A stretch of 64,000 bases of DNA. Source: Centropus unirufus. Its lineage: Eukaryota > Chordata > Aves > Cuculiformes > Centropidae. Shown here piece after piece: positions 12,001-43,673 of the stretch. The DNA is taken from assembly GCA_013397695.1 (NCBI GenBank), contig VYZI01000170.1:220186-284185 (forward strand), given 5' to 3'. The notes under the pieces are model-generated. The model saw only the letters and a list, made by a program, of their open reading frames with translations. It did no database searches and was not told where the DNA came from. A program made the position numbers and the translations under genes. Position 1 is the stretch's first letter. Each line of letters starts with the position of its first letter.

Positions 12001-15000
12001 TCCTAGTTACAAGTCATCATCAAGACCCTAATTAGATTACTTCTAATTTTAGCTCGCAGGGTATTTTTCTGTTTGGTCCCTTAATCTGAATTGAATTTGA
12101 CTTATGATAGGTTTTCTTGAGATAGCTCCCTGCTGAGAGGTGCTTTTAACTTTCCAGAGCGCATGAAAGAAGACGACAATAGGAACTGGTACAATAACAA
12201 AGCTGAGCAGGGAAGCATGGGTACAGATTTATACTACAGGGTCTGCTGGAAATAAAATCAGTTGTCTTAAATTAAAAATGTAAGAAGTTAAGTCTGTTAT
12301 GGCTGGTAACAACATCTATAGGCTAGTGTAATGCAGTGCTTATTCTTTCTGGAGTATGGGACTCGAGCATTTTCCTGTGCAGGGAGGAAATTTGCTGTCA
12401 AATACAGTAGATCAGAGTCCTGCTGAGTGTAAACTGCCATTTATTTTTTATGGCTCTAGACCCATTGCCACTAGTTGGCAAGCTAATCCCCAATTACGGG
12501 ATGCTGTGGTTGTGCCAGGATTTGAGAACCGTCCTATTATCATAAGACAGCACTGCAGTTCTTCTCGTTCGGAGCCGGTGAAACCTTGTAGAGTGTTTGA
12601 TCTTGAAATGCCACTAAAGCATAAGGCAACTGAGAGCAGGGCAAGAAGGCTCGAGGTACCATCTGTTCAGCCAGATCCAAGTCTCTGCCTTTGAAAATGA
12701 AGTGTCCCTCTCCCAGAACGCACTCTACCCGGGAAAATGGTAGGTAGAGGACAAATAACCCTGCTACTCTCATAAAGCCTGCAGGCTGATAGCCAAGCAC
12801 TGGCAGAGTGGTCCATAGCTCCGTGGGTCTGCTCTGTCCTGGAGAGGACTCAGTGAGGAGGGAAGACTTGATGCTCTTTCAGGTGGTGGTGGTGGTGAGG
12901 TAGGGCAGGGTGGTGCTGCTCCAGGCTGTGACTTGTTCCGAAGGGTGTTCAGTGGTGGCTGTTTGCTTCTGCCCACTTATTGGACCCCATCAACTGCTCT
13001 GCTCCATAAATGCTCTGATAAAAATGTTTTCTTGTTTAAATTTCTGCTAGAAGCGTCTTTAAGCAGCAGAGAAACCCCTCTTTTCCCTGTCCTGTAGACG
13101 TAGGAGAGGTGTCGGTGTGCAGTGTGGTGCAGTGTCACTTCTGCTCCCTGGCCCGCAGGCAGCTGCTGTGGTCCCTGCAGTGGGCACTCCTGGCCTCCCT
13201 GGGAGCCGGCTGATTGCTACGCTGGCTTTTTAAGGCTTCTGTTTTGAACTTTCTCATGCTGAAGCTTGAAGCCAAACTGTTGAGCAAACACTTGGAGAAG
13301 CTCTAGGGTTGAACTCAGGCTGAGCACGGGCTGATGTAAGAGTCCAAAGATAGACCTCGTGCTGGAAATGCCCCTCTGCTAGCAGAGGGACAGTGAAACC
13401 CGGGGTGGGTGTCAGCGGGCCGGGCTGGGCAGCAGCTGCCCCGCAGGACAGGGGCAGCCAGGCCCTGAGGAGAACGGCCTGCCAGCACCTTGCTTGCTGC
13501 TCCCCGTCACTGGAGAGCCTGGGCACCAGCAGGCTGGAGGACAGAGCCTTCCCTGCCTGGCATTGGCCTGGGAGCCATGCTGACGTGGGCAGCAGTCCCG
13601 GTGCTCCTCTGCCCGTCAGGAGAGCTGGGAACAGGCGGTGTTAGTGAAGAGAGGGGGCAGCCCCGCAGTGGCCCCAGTGCGCGGTCCAGGCACCAGCCCT
13701 GCTGAGAATCCTGTGGCTGTAGCCCACAGGCTGGCCCAGGCCCTAGGAAGACTCGGGTCTCCCTCATTAACCTGTCCCGGGGAGCCAAAGGTAAGGGTGA
13801 GGGCACAGGGTGCGTGATCCCTGGGGAGCCGAGAGGAGCGGGGGCTCCCTGCCCCGCCAGTGCCGCCCTGCAGCTGCGCGCTGTTCTCTCTTCCAGCTGG
13901 AAGCAGAAGCTGTCTTCCGGGCCATCACTATTGCCAGCCAGACCAACTGTCCCCTCTACGTGACGAAAGTGATGAGCAAAAGTGCTGCTGACCTCATCTC
14001 ACAAGCCAGAAAAAAAGGTGAGGGGCAGCTGCTGCTGGCAGCCTGGCTGTTGCCGCTGGGATCCTGGGCAGCTGGATTAGGTCGTGCCCGTGTCCTCATG
14101 GTTGTTTTGCCAAGACCACCACTGCGCCTTTAGTGCAGTCCAGTGCTTTCCTGTCTGCTGTGGAGCAGTTAGCTCAGAATTTACCTGACTCGTGAAGGAC
14201 ACGGGGACACTGCCCCAGGACATGGAGCCACCTCCTGTTGTCACATCAGGTAACATCCCCATGTGGGGTGGAGGCAGGAGCAGTGCTTTAAACGCCAAAA
14301 CTTGTCTGTGGCTGCGAGGGGCTCTCTGATAAGCCTCGTCCAACCCATGTGCAGGCGATTCGAGCCGCTGCACACAGCTCTGGCGTCCTGCGAGGTGCTG
14401 GCCCCTCGCGGGTGCCTGGGGACTCTGGAGCGCAGGGAGTCCCCACGGGGTGCCCCTCCACAGCAGCGTTCAGTGAGCCTCTCTGCAAAGGGAGGGGGAA
14501 ATGTGGAAAATGCCCTTGCAGAGAGGGTCTTGGTGAGGCTGGTGACTGTGGGACATAACGAGGAGTCCCTGCCAGCAGCACCCGCCCAGGCTGTCGGGGG
14601 TGCAGAGCTTCCTCAGTCCCCATCCCAGTTCATCAGTGGGAAGAGCCCTTGACCACCGGCTGCTGCCCTCGCCCCCAGCCCGTCCCGGGGGGAGGCCCGG
14701 GAGAGGGGACAACCCTGCCCGCTCTTTGGTGCCAAGTGGTAAACATTTATGAGGGGTAAAGGAGGAAGAACGCACAGGGGACGATGGTGAAGGACACTGT
14801 GAGGTGCTTGCTCGTCAGCCCGGCGTGGTGCGGGGTCAGGCTGCCTGTGCCCTGCTGCGGGCTGTCACTTATGTCAGCGGGCCTGGCCCCTGCCAGCCGC
14901 GCCTGCGCTCCCGGTTGGTTCGGAGATGGGGCCGTCGCTCTTGGACTGGAGGGCACTGGGATGAAACGCGTGCTGCTGCAGCACAGGGACACCAGAGATT

Positions 15001-18000
15001 TCGGGGGGGCTGGAGGGGGCTGCGGCCTCGCTTCCCAGCAGTGTGGCTGGGCAGGGCCGGCGGGGATGTCCCCGTGTCCCGGGGCAGGGCGACAAGTTGC
15101 CAGTGTCGTTTGTCCCTCTGTAGCGTCCTGTGGGGAACGCGGCTCTGCCTGCCCCACGGTGCTCCCACAAGACTCGCTGTGCCAGGGGGGCCTGGGCCTC
15201 GGGGTGGGACGGGGACGGCAGGCAGAGCTGGCATCCGACACCCATGGCCTTGCTGTCCCTCCTGCCCCGGTGGCTGTGTGGGACCACCCGACATGGGTCC
15301 GGGTGTCCCCTGGGCGCTGGGGAACACAGACTGTGTTCAGGCTCCACCAAGGCCATGTCCTTCCTGACCCCCTCTCCAGGCAACGTGGTGTTTGGGGAGC
15401 CGATCACGGCCAGTCTCGGGACCGACGGGACCCACTACTGGAGCAAGAACTGGGCCAAGGCTGCAGCGTTTGTGGTCTCTCCACCTCTCAGCCCAGATCC
15501 AACAACTCCCGACTACATCAGCTCCCTCCTGGCCAGGTGAGTGGGCTCTGCTGGGCGCTGCTGTGGGGAAGAAGTGGGCTCTGGCCTCACACAGGGAAGG
15601 GAGAGGTGAGGGAGCGCTGGGCGGCGCGGACAGAATTCCAGCCTGAAGCCCCTCGACATTCCAGCCTGAAGCCCCTCGCTGCCGTGAGCTGCGAGCGGTG
15701 ACGGCTGTGACTCGGAGTGGGTGGCAGTGGCTTATCCCTGCCAGTGACCGGAGGACAGGGGAGGCAGCATAAGTAACATCAGTAATGAGAAAAATACCAG
15801 AGCGAGTAGTCATGAACCATTTTAAATGCCCTGAAGAAGGCAAGGAAGGGAGGATCAGCTAAGGGAGTCTCCAATGAGAGCACTCATGAGGCTGAAGTAG
15901 CCCTCCTGCACGCCCGGGGGGGGCATGGCTGCGATGGTGCAGCAGAAGGTGGAGGGGTTACAGGTGTCACACGCTGGTGGGGACCTGCCAGTTAAATACA
16001 AAGCAGATGTTCTCTCACACCTCAACAGCCGGGTAGTAGTAATAGAACCTGCAGGGGGCACGAGGCCCTTAGGGGCAGCACATGCACATCCCATGGGGAT
16101 AATGGATTTCTGTCTCACCACATGGCATAGGGAAGGGATTGGTTGAAAATAGAGAGCAAGCAATGAAAGCACTCCAGCAATTTTGGCCTTTCACCGTTAT
16201 TCTCCATCCTCTGACTGGCCAGGCTCGCGCAGCAGGTAGGGACACAGCTCGCTGCTGGCCCTGCCACTCTCATCCTGTGTTTGCCTGCTGACCTGTACCC
16301 CTGGCAGGTGCGCTATGTTAGCCAGGGGCACGTAAATGGAAATTACCTTTGAGGTAATGCTGGGAAGATTTTTGACGAGATGAGCAAGGGATGGTTGGGC
16401 AGTAAGAGGTGTCTTGGCAGAGGGGTACGTTAGGATAGACCTGGGCTGGCCTACGAGTGCTGGTGCATTGGGATCTGAATATGCACCCTGTCCTGGATTT
16501 TGCCATGGTCAGCGAGCAAGATGTGCCTCTGCTCAGTCTGGGTCTATGAAAGGGTTGCAGATCTTAGGGACTGGCAGGGAAAAGTGGGCCCAGCTTTTGA
16601 ACTTTCTAATCCTTCCCCTTCAAATTTACCCTAGATCTCAAAGGAGAGGCAAGTGCAATTCTGGGTCCCGGCAGCCTCCAGGCATTTGTCCCGACACCTT
16701 TCCCACGCTGTTTTCTGCGAGGCTGCAGCAGGAGGAGAGGCTGCGGGGCTCCAACTGGGCTGGGGGGCTTGTTTTCTTCCCCTGGGACAAATCTGGTGGA
16801 GATTAGGAGGCATGTTGTGTCATCAGCCTGGGCCTGTGGCTGTGCAGGCAGTCAGACATATGGCAGAAATTATCAGAGGAAGATGGAGATTACCTGGGGA
16901 TTAGGGCTGATTCGCAGCCCCGAGCAGAGCCGTTGTGTCCCTCCCACGCTGAGATCAGGTACGGCTGGTCTGGAGCAGCCAGGCGCTGGGGGCCCTTGCC
17001 TGGTGCAGGCAGTGCTGGGAGCTGCCAGGTGTTGCTCTGCTTCCTCGCTCAGCGGTGATGGCTTTCCAACTGCTGCCTGGCTCTTGGGAGCCAACGGCGG
17101 CTCGGTGACTTCCAGGGAGCCATAACAGCACCCCAGAGGAGACCCACGTCCCTTGTGTCCCTGCTGTTGTCTGACCACGAAGTGACTGATGGTGCTTTTG
17201 TTCCCCCCACCCCGCAGCGGTGACCTGCAGGTCTCGGGAAGTGCCCACTGTACGTTCAGCACCGCGCAGAAGGCAATTGGGAAGGACAACTTCACAGCGA
17301 TCCCAGAGGGGACCAACGGCATAGAGGAACGGATGTCCATCATCTGGGACAAAGCAGTGGTAGGAGTCGGGCAGGGAGAGGCAGCACGGGCACAGCTGAT
17401 GGGCACCTCAGACACCCGTGTTCTCACCCGTGCACGTGAGGAGCTCCTGTCTCCTTTTTGGCTTTGAGAGCCAAAACAAGCTGGAGCAGGAGAGGCAGCT
17501 GCTGTGGGCTCAGGGTGAGCGGCCAGGAGCTGTGACTGCCCCCACTTTTTGGTCTGAGGCACCAACAGTGATCAGCCACAGCAGCCGCTGGCGCTGGGGG
17601 AGCGTCTGGAGCTGCCCAGGGCTCTTGCTCTCTCTTTCCCCAAAAAAGCACTTGCTTCTCTTTGTGTCTGAGCAGGCCACGGGAAAGATGGATGAAAACC
17701 AGTTTGTGGCTGTGACAAGCACTAATGCTGCCAAGATCTTCAACCTGTACCCACGCAAGGGGAGAATAGCAGTGGGCTCGGACAGCGACCTGGTCATATG
17801 GGATCCTGATGCAGTGAAGATTGTCACGGCAAAAACCCATCAGTCTGTAAGCCCTCTGCTCCTCTGGGAATGCTGGAGGGGGTGTGAGTAGCACTGGGTA
17901 AAGGCTGCCTGGCTGCCGGGAGCTTGGTGCTGCCCTGCCGTGCTGGGCTCTGGGGAGGGGGCACTGAGTCTGGGCCCCTGGCCGTGCTGCCTGTCACCGC

Positions 18001-19892
18001 AGGGCAGGCTGGGAGCCCTGGCCGCTGCACATCAGGCTTTTCTCACCCTGCTGTCTTGGTCATCTCCTGACCCTGGCCCATGCAGATCTAAGGACATGCA
18101 TCTCTCCTTGTCAGGGTTCCTATTTGAGCCACCAATTTTCCCTGGTCTTGCCAGCGTGCTTTGTTCATACATTGCCTCAAGGCTAGACCATCCGCTCTGT
18201 TGTTGGAGTCCTTGCTCGCACCGAGTTCCATAGCAGCAGGTCCTGGTTCATGCTGGGAATTCTGGTGGGTTCTTAGTGTGGTGGACTCTTGGACTATAGG
18301 AGCCTCCTGGGGCAGATAATGCTGTTACAGCCGTCCTTTCCCTGCTCTGGCGATGCCAGCAGTGAGGTGTGGTGACCAAACAGCTCTCAGTAGGCAGGCA
18401 GCGCCCACGTCACTCCTGACCACCATCCCCTGGTTGCTGCAGGCTGCTGAATACAACATCTTCGAGGGGATGGAGCTACGTGGGGCGCCGCTGGTTGTCA
18501 TATGCCAGGGGAAGATCATGCTGGAGGACGGCAACCTGCATGTGACCCAGGGGACCGGACGCTTCCTGCCCAGCAGCCCATTCCCTGACTATGTCTACAA
18601 ACGCATCAAAGCCAGGAGGAAGGTGAGGAGGCAGCATTGGGACGCTGTTGGTCCAATTGCCCTCTTCCCTAATTACTGATCAGCTTTAGCTCTGCTGCTC
18701 CTGCTGGACCCTGGAAATGGTGCAGCAAAATGAACCCGCAGTGGGACAGGTAGGGCTTGGGTAGAGCTTTGATGTCGGTGTTGGTCTCAGCCACTGCTGG
18801 AGCTGATGCTCGGCTGGGTCAGCCGAGGGTGACGCCAGCCCTCGTTGCTGTCCGGCTGCAGCAGGAGTCTGGAGGGCAGTGCCGAGTTCAAGCAAAAGAG
18901 ACTGCGCAAGGCGGCCTCATCCTTCCCATCCGTACAGCGTTCGCCCGTGCCGAGTGCCTGCTGCAGTGGGCTCTGCACAGGGTGGGCATGGAGGGAGGGT
19001 GGGCGGGAGGCTGTGCTGGGCCTCCGCGCTGCAGGGAGGCTCTGGGCACACAAGGTGGAGGGACAGAGGGCTCTGGCAGCACGAATTGCCTCTGTAGGGG
19101 GTTGGGGGGCCAAGGACTGCTGGAGCCTGATGCTGCCATGGCAGGATGCTCCCTGAGAACAAAGACGTGTCACTGTCCCCTTCTCTCTGGTGACAGATGG
19201 CAGAGATGCATGCTGTGCCCCGGGGCATGTATGATGGACCTGTGTTTGACCTGACCACCACCCCGAAGGGAGGCACCCCTGCGGGGTCAACCAGGGGGTC
19301 TCCCACGCGGCAGACACCTCCCATCCGGAACCTCCATCAGTCTGGGTTCAGCCTGTCAGGTAATCAAGTGTGGGGTCTGGGCTGGGATTGTGCAGAGCCC
19401 CTGCCCAGGCTGTCACAGCCCCTGGCCTGGGGCAGGGGAACAGCTGGGAGGTGGCACAGGGCAAGCTGAGCACAAGAGTGGAGCCCAGCAGGATGAGACC
19501 ATCTGTGTCCCTTAAAGGGCATGGCCAGAGGTGGCCCTCACCCCACCGCCCCTTGCAGCACTAGAAAGGGGGTCTGCGGCCACGGAGGTGCCAGCAGCAT
19601 CAGGCCCTGCTTTTGCTGGGTGGGTCTGTACGGGGGGGAGACTTAAGGAGGTGTTCAGGCCACTCTTGAGCAGGGTTGTTACTGGAGTTGGAGAGGCAGT
19701 GGGTTGCTGTAGACCCCGGGCTGCCTGACTGCTTATTCCTGTGAAGAAAATGCTCCTAAATTCTCTTTCCCTCTTCCCTTTGTGATTTCTTCTTCTCTCC
19801 CAGGTACCCAGATTGACGAAGGTGTTCGCTCTGCGAGCAAGCGCATCGTCGCACCTCCGGGAGGCCGCTCCAACATAACCTCCCTGAGTTAA
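42..19892 (+). CDS. DPYSL3: DPYSL3 / CRMP4, collapsin response mediator protein 4, short isoform (14 exons, complete)
   Basis: Cytosolic, tetramer-forming adaptor that couples semaphorin and other guidance cues to tubulin and actin in growth cones. Joined coding exons: 42-80, 6098-6186, 8316-8500, 9565-9729, 9983-10044, 10348-10428, 11404-11472, 13897-14017, 15380-15536, 17218-17359, 17676-17846, 18443-18622, 19197-19359, 19804-19892 (1713 nt, 570 residues, the usual length of the short isoform). All introns are GT-AG and the frame is unbroken. The fold is dihydropyrimidinase-like. It keeps His73/His75 and His198, but Met165 replaces the carbamylated lysine, Lys254 a metal-binding histidine and Ala332 the catalytic aspartate, so it should be catalytically dead, as known for CRMPs. 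The tail after about 488 is low-complexity, with a GSK3/CDK5 relay at Thr509, Thr514, Ser518 and Ser522. CRMP4 rather than CRMP1, 2 or 5 fits the exon 12-14 sequence best. The long-isoform first exon would lie upstream of the window. Confidence 0.97.
81..6097 (+). other. DPYSL3: DPYSL3 intron 1
   Basis: About 6 kb with no recognisable exon or repeat family. It starts CpG-rich (81 to about 650) and has a second GC-rich stretch at about 4.4-5.1 kb. Open frames here are composition artefacts. Confidence 0.8.
6098..6186 (+). CDS. DPYSL3: DPYSL3 coding exon 2 (residues 14-43)
   Basis: Begins SDRLLIKGGRIVNDD, part of the small beta domain. Acceptor ttcacag|AGT; donor AA|GTAAGT splits Lys43 (phase 2). 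Its 89-nt length matches the family exon. Confidence 0.97.
6187..8315 (+). other. DPYSL3: DPYSL3 intron 2
   Basis: 2.1 kb of unique-looking sequence. No repeat family or extra exon was recognised. Confidence 0.75.
8316..8500 (+). CDS. DPYSL3: DPYSL3 coding exon 3 (residues 43-105)
   Basis: Contains IPGGIDVHTH, the amidohydrolase HxH site (His73, His75), and the conserved DDFFQGTKAALAGGTTM block. Human CRMP4 as I recall it has Phe after HTH; here it is Leu76. 185 nt; donor ATC A|GTGAGT, phase 1. Confidence 0.97.
9565..9729 (+). CDS. DPYSL3: DPYSL3 coding exon 4 (residues 105-160)
   Basis: Encodes DHVVPDPESSL through WREWADGK and CCDYTLHVDI. 165 nt, so it could be skipped in frame. The donor AAAG|GTTTGC is weak and is followed within 15 bases by a long C run. 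The junction codon reads Met105 where human CRMP4 has Ile. This exon is GC-rich and the most diverged of the gene. Confidence 0.95.
9741..9755 (+). repeat. Poly-C tract after DPYSL3 exon 4
   Basis: An interrupted then uninterrupted C run beginning 12 bases into intron 4, next to a weak donor. Its length is prone to sequencing error. Confidence 0.85.
9983..10044 (+). CDS. DPYSL3: DPYSL3 coding exon 5 (residues 160-180)
   Basis: Encodes GVNSFMVYMAYKD. Met165 stands where active dihydropyrimidinases carry the carbamylated zinc-bridging lysine, the hallmark loss in CRMPs. 62 nt; donor GAG|GTGAGG. Confidence 0.96.
10348..10428 (+). CDS. DPYSL3: DPYSL3 coding exon 6 (residues 181-207)
   Basis: Encodes LYEIFSCLAELGAIAQVHAE and on to IIAQ. 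It retains His198 of the AQVHAENGD metal-site motif. 81 nt, phase 0 at both ends, donor CAG|GTAACT. Confidence 0.97.
11404..11472 (+). CDS. DPYSL3: DPYSL3 coding exon 7 (residues 208-230)
   Basis: Encodes EQARMLEMGITGPEGH through LSRPEE. 69 nt, phase 0 at both ends; acceptor gtcctag, donor GAG|GTAAGG. Confidence 0.97.
11473..13896 (+). other. DPYSL3: DPYSL3 intron 7
   Basis: 2.4 kb, moderately AT-rich from 11.8 to 12.5 kb. No exon or repeat family was recognised. Confidence 0.75.
13897..14017 (+). CDS. DPYSL3: DPYSL3 coding exon 8 (residues 231-271)
   Basis: Encodes LEAEAVFRAITIASQTNCP and VTKVMSKSAADL. Lys254 replaces the metal-binding histidine of dihydropyrimidinase. 121 nt; donor AAAG|GTGAGG, phase 1. 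Confidence 0.97.
15380..15536 (+). CDS. DPYSL3: DPYSL3 coding exon 9 (residues 271-323)
   Basis: Encodes NVVFGEPITASLGTDGTHYW and the PPLSPDPTTPDY block. 157 nt; acceptor cctctccag; donor CCAG|GTGAGT splits Ser323. Confidence 0.97.
15635..15679 (+). repeat. 23-bp tandem duplication
   Basis: Two near-identical 23-bp copies starting at 15635 and 15658 in DPYSL3 intron 9, about 100 bp after exon 9. Confidence 0.9.
17218..17359 (+). CDS. DPYSL3: DPYSL3 coding exon 10 (residues 323-370)
   Basis: Encodes GSAHCTFSTAQKAIGKDNF and EERMSIIWDKAV. Ala332 sits where the catalytic aspartate of active dihydropyrimidinases lies. 142 nt; donor GTG|GTAGGA. Confidence 0.97.
17676..17846 (+). CDS. DPYSL3: DPYSL3 coding exon 11 (residues 371-427)
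   Basis: Encodes ATGKMDENQFVAVTSTNAAK, FNLYPRKGRIAVGSDSDLV and WDPDAVKI. 171 nt, phase 0 at both ends; donor TCT|GTAAGC. Confidence 0.97.
18443..18622 (+). CDS. DPYSL3: DPYSL3 coding exon 12 (residues 428-487)
   Basis: Encodes AAEYNIFEGMELRGAPLVV, CQGKIMLEDGNLHVTQG and YVYKRIKARRK, closing the folded domain. 180 nt, phase 0; donor AAG|GTGAGG. Confidence 0.97.
19197..19359 (+). CDS. DPYSL3: DPYSL3 coding exon 13 (residues 488-542), phosphoregulatory tail
   Basis: Encodes the disordered tail with VFDLTTTPKGGTP and GSTRGSPTR. Thr509, Thr514, Ser518 and Ser522 keep the spacing of the GSK3 phosphorylation relay primed by a proline-directed kinase at Ser522 (SPTR), as known for CRMP2 and CRMP4. 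Ends with NLHQSGFSLSG. Donor TCAG|GTAATC, phase 1. Confidence 0.97.
19804..19892 (+). CDS. DPYSL3: DPYSL3 coding exon 14 (residues 542-570) and stop
   Basis: Encodes QIDEGVRSASKRIVAPPGGR then SNITSLS and a TAA stop at 19890-19892. The conserved C-terminus identifies CRMP4. Acceptor ctctcccag. Confidence 0.97.
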
Positions 19893-20880
19893 TTCTCCCT
19901 GATGAGGAGGAAATAAAAATCCCTGTTCAAGCAAAGGAAGAGAAATGGTACATTGGTGTTTAAGAAGGAAAAGCAAAATAAACCTGTTCTGAAGAATCAA
20001 TAAGCCTCAAGCCTTATGTTTCACAAATGCTACTTGCTACCTAGCTTTAAAGATGTTGCTTTGTTTTGTTTTATGCATAGCCTTAAAATTCTGTTGTTGT
20101 TGTGGGTTCGGTCAGGTTGTGGTTGTACTCTTCCTTTTTGTATGCATGCTGCTCAGACAGGTTGCTCAGCTCAGTGTATTTCGTGTTGGATGCGTGGGGA
20201 TGCCGTGGTGTGGGGTCGTGGGAACAACCCCGTGTGGGTGAACCGGCCAGGCAGGGGCGGTGGCAGCGGCCGGGGACGCAGTGAGAGACGGGGAGGACAG
20301 GTTCGTGGAGCTGGGGGTCTGTGTCACGTTTGGGTCCTTCATCTCCACCCAGCGCTCATCGGTCTCAGCCCCTGGGAACCCGGATTGTCTCTGTAATGGC
20401 TGTCACAGCGCCTCATGGACGTTTTACTACTTTGTACACTTTATTAAAAAAAACAGCTGTTCCTTCTAAGAACTGGTCTTGGTGCTCGGCTTCTTTCTTC
20501 CCCTGGCTGCTGCTGGGCAGTGCTGCTGCCGTGCTCTGTCCCACGGCTTTGGTTTGGAGCGGGGCTGGGGGTGCTGGGGGTTTGGCGTAGTGCCATGTCT
20601 TCTCGGGCAAGAGCAAAGGGGGTGGCGAAGCAGCGCGTTGCCAGGCACGTCCTGCAGCCTGAGCTGGGCACCACAGGCTGGCAGCGCCCAGCGCCTGTTG
20701 TCTTTGTGGTGCCACAGCCCAGCTCTGGGGGGCAACAGGTAGATACTCCCCTTCAAATTGTGTTTATCACAGCCTTCAAAAGCTTGCAAAGACCCTTGAT
20801 TTTTTATTTTTTTTTTTTAAACTATTACCAAAATTGTCAATTTAGGTTGTGCGAAATAAATACACTTTTTTTTTTTTTCT
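19893..20880 (+). other. DPYSL3: DPYSL3 3' UTR (end inferred)
   Basis: Non-coding sequence after the stop. AATAAA signals lie at 19912-19917, 19977-19982 and 20855-20860, and ATTAAA at 20443-20448, so alternative short and long 3' UTRs are likely. The distal end near 20.88 kb is inferred from the last signal and its T-rich downstream element. Confidence 0.6.
20855..20860 (+). terminator. DPYSL3: Distal DPYSL3 poly(A) signal AATAAA
   Basis: A canonical hexamer followed at once by a T-rich run. The proximal hexamers at 19912 and 19977 are alternatives that would leave a 3' UTR of only about 50-110 nt. Confidence 0.55.
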
Positions 20881-21047
20881 TCTTAACTATTGGACCTTGA
20901 AATATTTATTTTTACATGCCTGCAACTCACACAGGACAAGCTGTCCATGCTTTAGTACTTGACGGTTTGTTCCAGGGGTGGGGAAGGCTGTTCATACTTA
21001 GAAGTTTGTGAAGTCTACTCCTTAATGCTAACAAGTAATTAAAAGAT

Positions 21048-21065
21048 TTTATTTATTTATTTATT
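21048..21065 (-). terminator. STK32A: STK32A poly(A) signal cluster (overlapping AATAAA)
   Basis: The plus strand reads TTTATTTATTTATTTATT, giving four overlapping AATAAA hexamers on the minus strand. They lie about 1.4 kb downstream of the proposed STK32A stop and are the first such signals I see on that strand. Confidence 0.5.
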
Positions 21066-22470
21066 TTCCTCTGTTGCCTGGTAGCGGTGAAGCTGAGGCT
21101 ATGCCTCTGTCTACAGGGGAAGAAGAGAGGATTTTAGAAGTCTGGGAAATCTTTAAAGAGGTGACATCCTTACCATTTAAGTACTCAAGATTTTCGGTTT
21201 TTTTGGGGAGGTTTTGGCTTTTCTTGGGGTCAAGCAGTAGACCAGTATGTATGCAGCAACAGCTTTGTCCCTAGCGAGGGCCGATGTCCTTGCCTGGAGC
21301 TCCAGGCAGACACCTGCAGGGGGTGTGAACCCTGCACTGCTTACAGCACAGCAAGGCAGTGGTAGCTGGGGGGGCAGGTCTGGCTCTTGGCATGGGCCCT
21401 CTTGGCTGGAACAGGACTGGGCGAAGAACAGAAAGGATCGATGGAAAATGCTGCAGCTGCTTCCGTCCTGCGAAGAACAAGAATTCCCATTGCAGTGACC
21501 CCTTTGAGGACTCTGATAACCACCTCCTGGAGAACTCTGCTCCAGCTCTGCCGCTCCCTGGGCAGAAGCGGCCCCGGCTGGGTCCGTGCCAGCCGCCCCC
21601 GCTCCGCAGCCCGTGCGCACCCCGCGCCTCTGCCCAGAGCGCGACCTGAGCGAGGAAACACAGACAGGTGTGGCGGTGGAAGAAGGTAGTGGTGCTGTAG
21701 CACATCAATCTGCCCCTTTTTCTCTCTCCCCAGCCTGGTTCCAGTACCTGTTTCTCACAGAGCGGGGCTGGGCACGCAGATAGATGTGGAAATGACGCGG
21801 TAACAACCAGGCAGTGGGGAATAACTGGCAGCCGGGTGCCTTTCCAGGACAGCCTGAAAAACGCATTCACCACAACATCAAACTGCTGCAATGCGCTGAA
21901 TCCGAAGGGGCTTGGGTTCCAGCATCATAGGTAAATTTGAATGTGTATTTTAACCTCTCTAGTGTCGAAGTCATGCTTGATTTAAGCAGCTACTCTTTGC
22001 AGCACTTGCAGTATTCCAGGTGCAGGCTTTGCCAAGCCTGAGCTTGGCCAGAGCATCGCTATTCCAGTAACGATGGTGAGCAATGACCCCCCCACCCTTC
22101 GGTCCTGCTCTTGGCAGGCACCACTAAGGGCTGCGATGCTGCCAGCCAAGCGGAAAGGGGGAATGCTGAGTGTCTCATCCAATTTCACACAGTCACATTC
22201 CTGCCACCAAGAAAGGAAAAAAATAATGGGATCCGGAGTCAAAGTGCCTGTGGCAAATTGCAGAGGCAGGAGCCAGAGCTTTCCAGGTCCCAGGGCCCAC
22301 CAGTTTTTGGGTGCAAGGCAGAGCGAGCAGGTGCCCTGCCCCGGGCTGGAGGCAGTGTCCCAGCAGCCATGGATGAATCCTGTAGCCCCGCTTTGTGAAT
22401 CCATGTGAGTGTGCACTGGCCCCATGAGAAAGCTCCGGCAGAGGCTGTGCTGCTCTCGGAGGCTGTTCTT

Positions 22471-43562
<21,092 letters not shown>

Positions 43563-43643
43563 GGCACATTCAGCCCTGGCTCAGCTCTCTCCACTTGTCA
43601 CTGCTGCGTCACCCCCCTTGGAGCTGGTGCCTCTAGGACAGTG

Positions 43644-43673
43644 TTAACCACGGGCAATGTTCTGCTGGTGCAT
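43644..43673 (-). other. Upstream open reading frame in STK32A 5' UTR
   Basis: An ATG lies one base inside the proposed 5' UTR exon and opens a 9-codon frame (MHQQNIARG, TAA at 43644-43646), ending 81 bases before the main ATG. It could dampen or re-initiate translation. It exists in the mRNA only if the acceptor at 43674 is used. Confidence 0.5.

Noticed and set aside
14784..15701. 305-codon plus-strand frame in DPYSL3 introns 8-9
   Set aside because: It crosses exon 9 in a different frame and has GC-driven composition. It is a shadow, not a gene.
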